Assembly (NCBI GenBank): GCA_027457225.1
Contig: DAIDTL010000063.1
Coordinates: forward strand, 1-6,716
Source: Ferrovaceae bacterium
Lineage (GTDB): Bacteria > Pseudomonadota > Gammaproteobacteria > Burkholderiales > Ferrovaceae
Length of the DNA stretch: 6,716 nt
Direction: 5' to 3'
How positions within the stretch are numbered: position 1 is the stretch's first letter; the number at the start of each line of letters is the position of its first letter. The notes beneath the pieces were generated by a model that saw only the letters and a list, made by a program, of their open reading frames with translations, ran no database searches and had not been told where the DNA came from. The translations under genes were made by a program, and so were the position numbers. Shown here one piece after another: positions 5,290-6,716 of this stretch.

Positions 5290-6716
5290 ATGACTTCGAT
5301 GATCGAATCCCAACCCCTTACGCTGCACGCGAGCATCATTGCCTTGTTTAGGAAGGCGGTCCGGACAGTTTCGCCGGAAAGCGAACCCACCATTGTTTTA
5401 GAACGCCCGCGCCAGGCAGATCATGGTGAATTTGCCTGCACTTTGGCACTACAGCTGGCCAAAACCACACATCGCCCTCCGCGCGAGCTGGCGAAAGCAT
5501 TGATCGATGCGCTACCCCCTTCGAAATTCATTGAAAAAATTGATGTGGCCGGTCCCGGGTTCATCAATATCTTCCTTACCCTTGCAGCCAAGCAATCCGT
5601 GGTCTCTGAAGTGTTGAACTCAAACGGCCGGTGGGGCGAGATCAACTTGGGTCATCAGCGTCGTATCCAAGTGGAATTCGTATCGAGCAATCCGACGGGT
5701 CCCCTGCATGTTGGCCATGGACGTGGCGCTTCCTTTGGGGCCTCGTTAGCCAATATTCTGGAAAAGGCGGGGTATCGGGTCCAGCGCGAATACTATGTCA
5801 ACGATGCTGGACGCCAGATGGATATCCTGACTGTGTCAACCTGGCTGCGCTACCTGGCGGGCTTCGGATCGCTGATTGCCTTCCCATCCAATGGCTATCA
5901 AGGAGACTACGTCACTGAGATGGCCAATCATCTGCGCAGTGCCGAGGGCGCTCGTCTGGTACGGACGGATCAGGCTGTACTGCAAGGTTCTCCAGGTTTC
6001 GCCATGAACCAACACGATGACGTGCTGGCAGAGGCACAAATCGAAGCTCATATGGATGTCCTGATTGCCAATGCCAAATCCCTGCTGGGCGACGATTACC
6101 GAATCGTGCATCAATTGGCACTGGGAGAGCAGCTGGTTGATTGTCGGGAAGATCTGGAAGCGTTCGGTGTGGTGTTTGACGAATGGTTTTCCGAACAGTC
6201 TCTTTACGATGACGGTTCAGTAGCCAAGGTTGTGGAACAATTGGCTGCGGGTGGCCACCTTTATGTCCAGGACGGCGCCCAATGGTTTCGCTCTACTGCC
6301 TTCGGGGACGAAAAGGATCGCGTGGTACAGAGGGAAAACGGCATATTTACCTACTTTGCTTCAGATATTGCCTACCATGCAAATAAATTTGCCCGTGGCT
6401 TTGATGTCATTGTGGACGTATGGGGTGCCGATCATCACGGCTACATCCCGCGCGTCATGGCGGCACTGACCGCACTGGGGCTTGATGCCAAGCGCATCCA
6501 TGTCCCGCTGGTCCAGTTTGTGAGCCTTTACCGTCACGGTGAAAAAGTGCAGATGTCCACCCGCAAAGGTCAATTTGTTACTTTGCGCGAGCTGCGCACT
6601 GAAGTCGGCCGGGATGCCGCCCGCTTCTTTTATGTGTTACGTAAGTCCGATCAACATCTCGATTTTGACCTGGATCTTGCTAAATCGGAAAGTAATGACA
6701 ACCCGGTATATTATGT
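5290..6716 (+). CDS. argS: Arginyl-tRNA synthetase, 3' end outside window
   Basis: This class I aminoacyl-tRNA synthetase attaches arginine to tRNA-Arg in the cytoplasm. The frame is open from 5290 to the window edge, giving 475 full codons plus 2 bases of about 577 expected from E. coli ArgS. An N-terminal Add1-like tRNA D-loop domain covers about the first 100 residues. The signature SSNPTGPLHVGHGRG follows, with the HIGH-type HVGH at 140-143, then YYVNDAGRQMD. WGADHHGYIPRV is the conserved ArgS active-site block. The KMSKS-type loop reads QMSTRKG (421-427), a known ArgS departure from KMSK. The start of the C-terminal anticodon-binding domain (RKSDQHLDFDLDLAKSES) is seen before the cut. 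ATG 5290 is taken as the start. A second in-frame ATG at 5299, with weak AAAGA (5286-5290) upstream, is nearly as good. It lies 40 nt after priA and is probably cotranscribed. Confidence 0.96.
   Translation, partial: MTSMIESQPLTLHASIIALFRKAVRTVSPESEPTIVLERPRQADHGEFACTLALQLAKTTHRPPRELAKALIDALPPSKFIEKIDVAGPGFINIFLTLAAKQSVVSEVLNSNGRWGEINLGHQRRIQVEFVSSNPTGPLHVGHGRGASFGASLANILEKAGYRVQREYYVNDAGRQMDILTVSTWLRYLAGFGSLIAFPSNGYQGDYVTEMANHLRSAEGARLVRTDQAVLQGSPGFAMNQHDDVLAEAQIEAHMDVLIANAKSLLGDDYRIVHQLALGEQLVDCREDLEAFGVVFDEWFSEQSLYDDGSVAKVVEQLAAGGHLYVQDGAQWFRSTAFGDEKDRVVQRENGIFTYFASDIAYHANKFARGFDVIVDVWGADHHGYIPRVMAALTALGLDAKRIHVPLVQFVSLYRHGEKVQMSTRKGQFVTLRELRTEVGRDAARFFYVLRKSDQHLDFDLDLAKSESNDNPVYY

Noticed and set aside
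6550..6570. Apparent loss of the KMSKS motif in ArgS (QMSTRKG instead)
   Set aside because: Arginyl-tRNA synthetases commonly depart from the canonical KMSKS sequence, so this is not evidence of an inactive enzyme.

Overview
The window is a slice of ordinary chromosomal housekeeping DNA with every gene on the + strand. Protein sequences, gene order and moderate GC suggest a betaproteobacterium, perhaps Nitrosomonadales-like. That placement rests on recognising the proteins and is not proven. No tRNA, rRNA, CRISPR array or insertion sequence was seen.

Layout: (1) 1-504, the 3' end of gltB (glutamate synthase large subunit). (2) 497-1933, complete gltD (small subunit), overlapping gltB by 8 bp. 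(3) 1942-2997, complete hemE (uroporphyrinogen decarboxylase), only 8 nt after gltD, so gltB-gltD-hemE looks like one transcript. (4) 2998-3266, a 269-bp AT-rich non-coding interval. It has two perfect DnaA 9-mers, one near-match, a perfect IHF core consensus, an extended -10 promoter and two perfect hairpins. (5) 3267-5249, priA (primosomal helicase N'), whose reading frame is cut by a single in-frame TAA at codon 73. (6) 5290 to the window end, argS (arginyl-tRNA synthetase) without its 3' end.

GltBD makes glutamate from glutamine and 2-oxoglutarate. Bacteria of this group normally start haem synthesis from glutamyl-tRNA (C5 pathway), so gltBD next to hemE is metabolically sensible, though a functional link is only inferred. 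PriA restarts stalled forks and ArgS charges tRNA-Arg.

Two things deserve a second look. First, priA has a premature stop with homology continuing in the same frame on both sides, and the encoded protein also lacks most of the winged-helix domain found in E. coli PriA. Second, the hemE-priA gap looks like a DnaA/IHF-controlled regulatory region or an origin-like element. I see no wholly new system; the rest is conventional.
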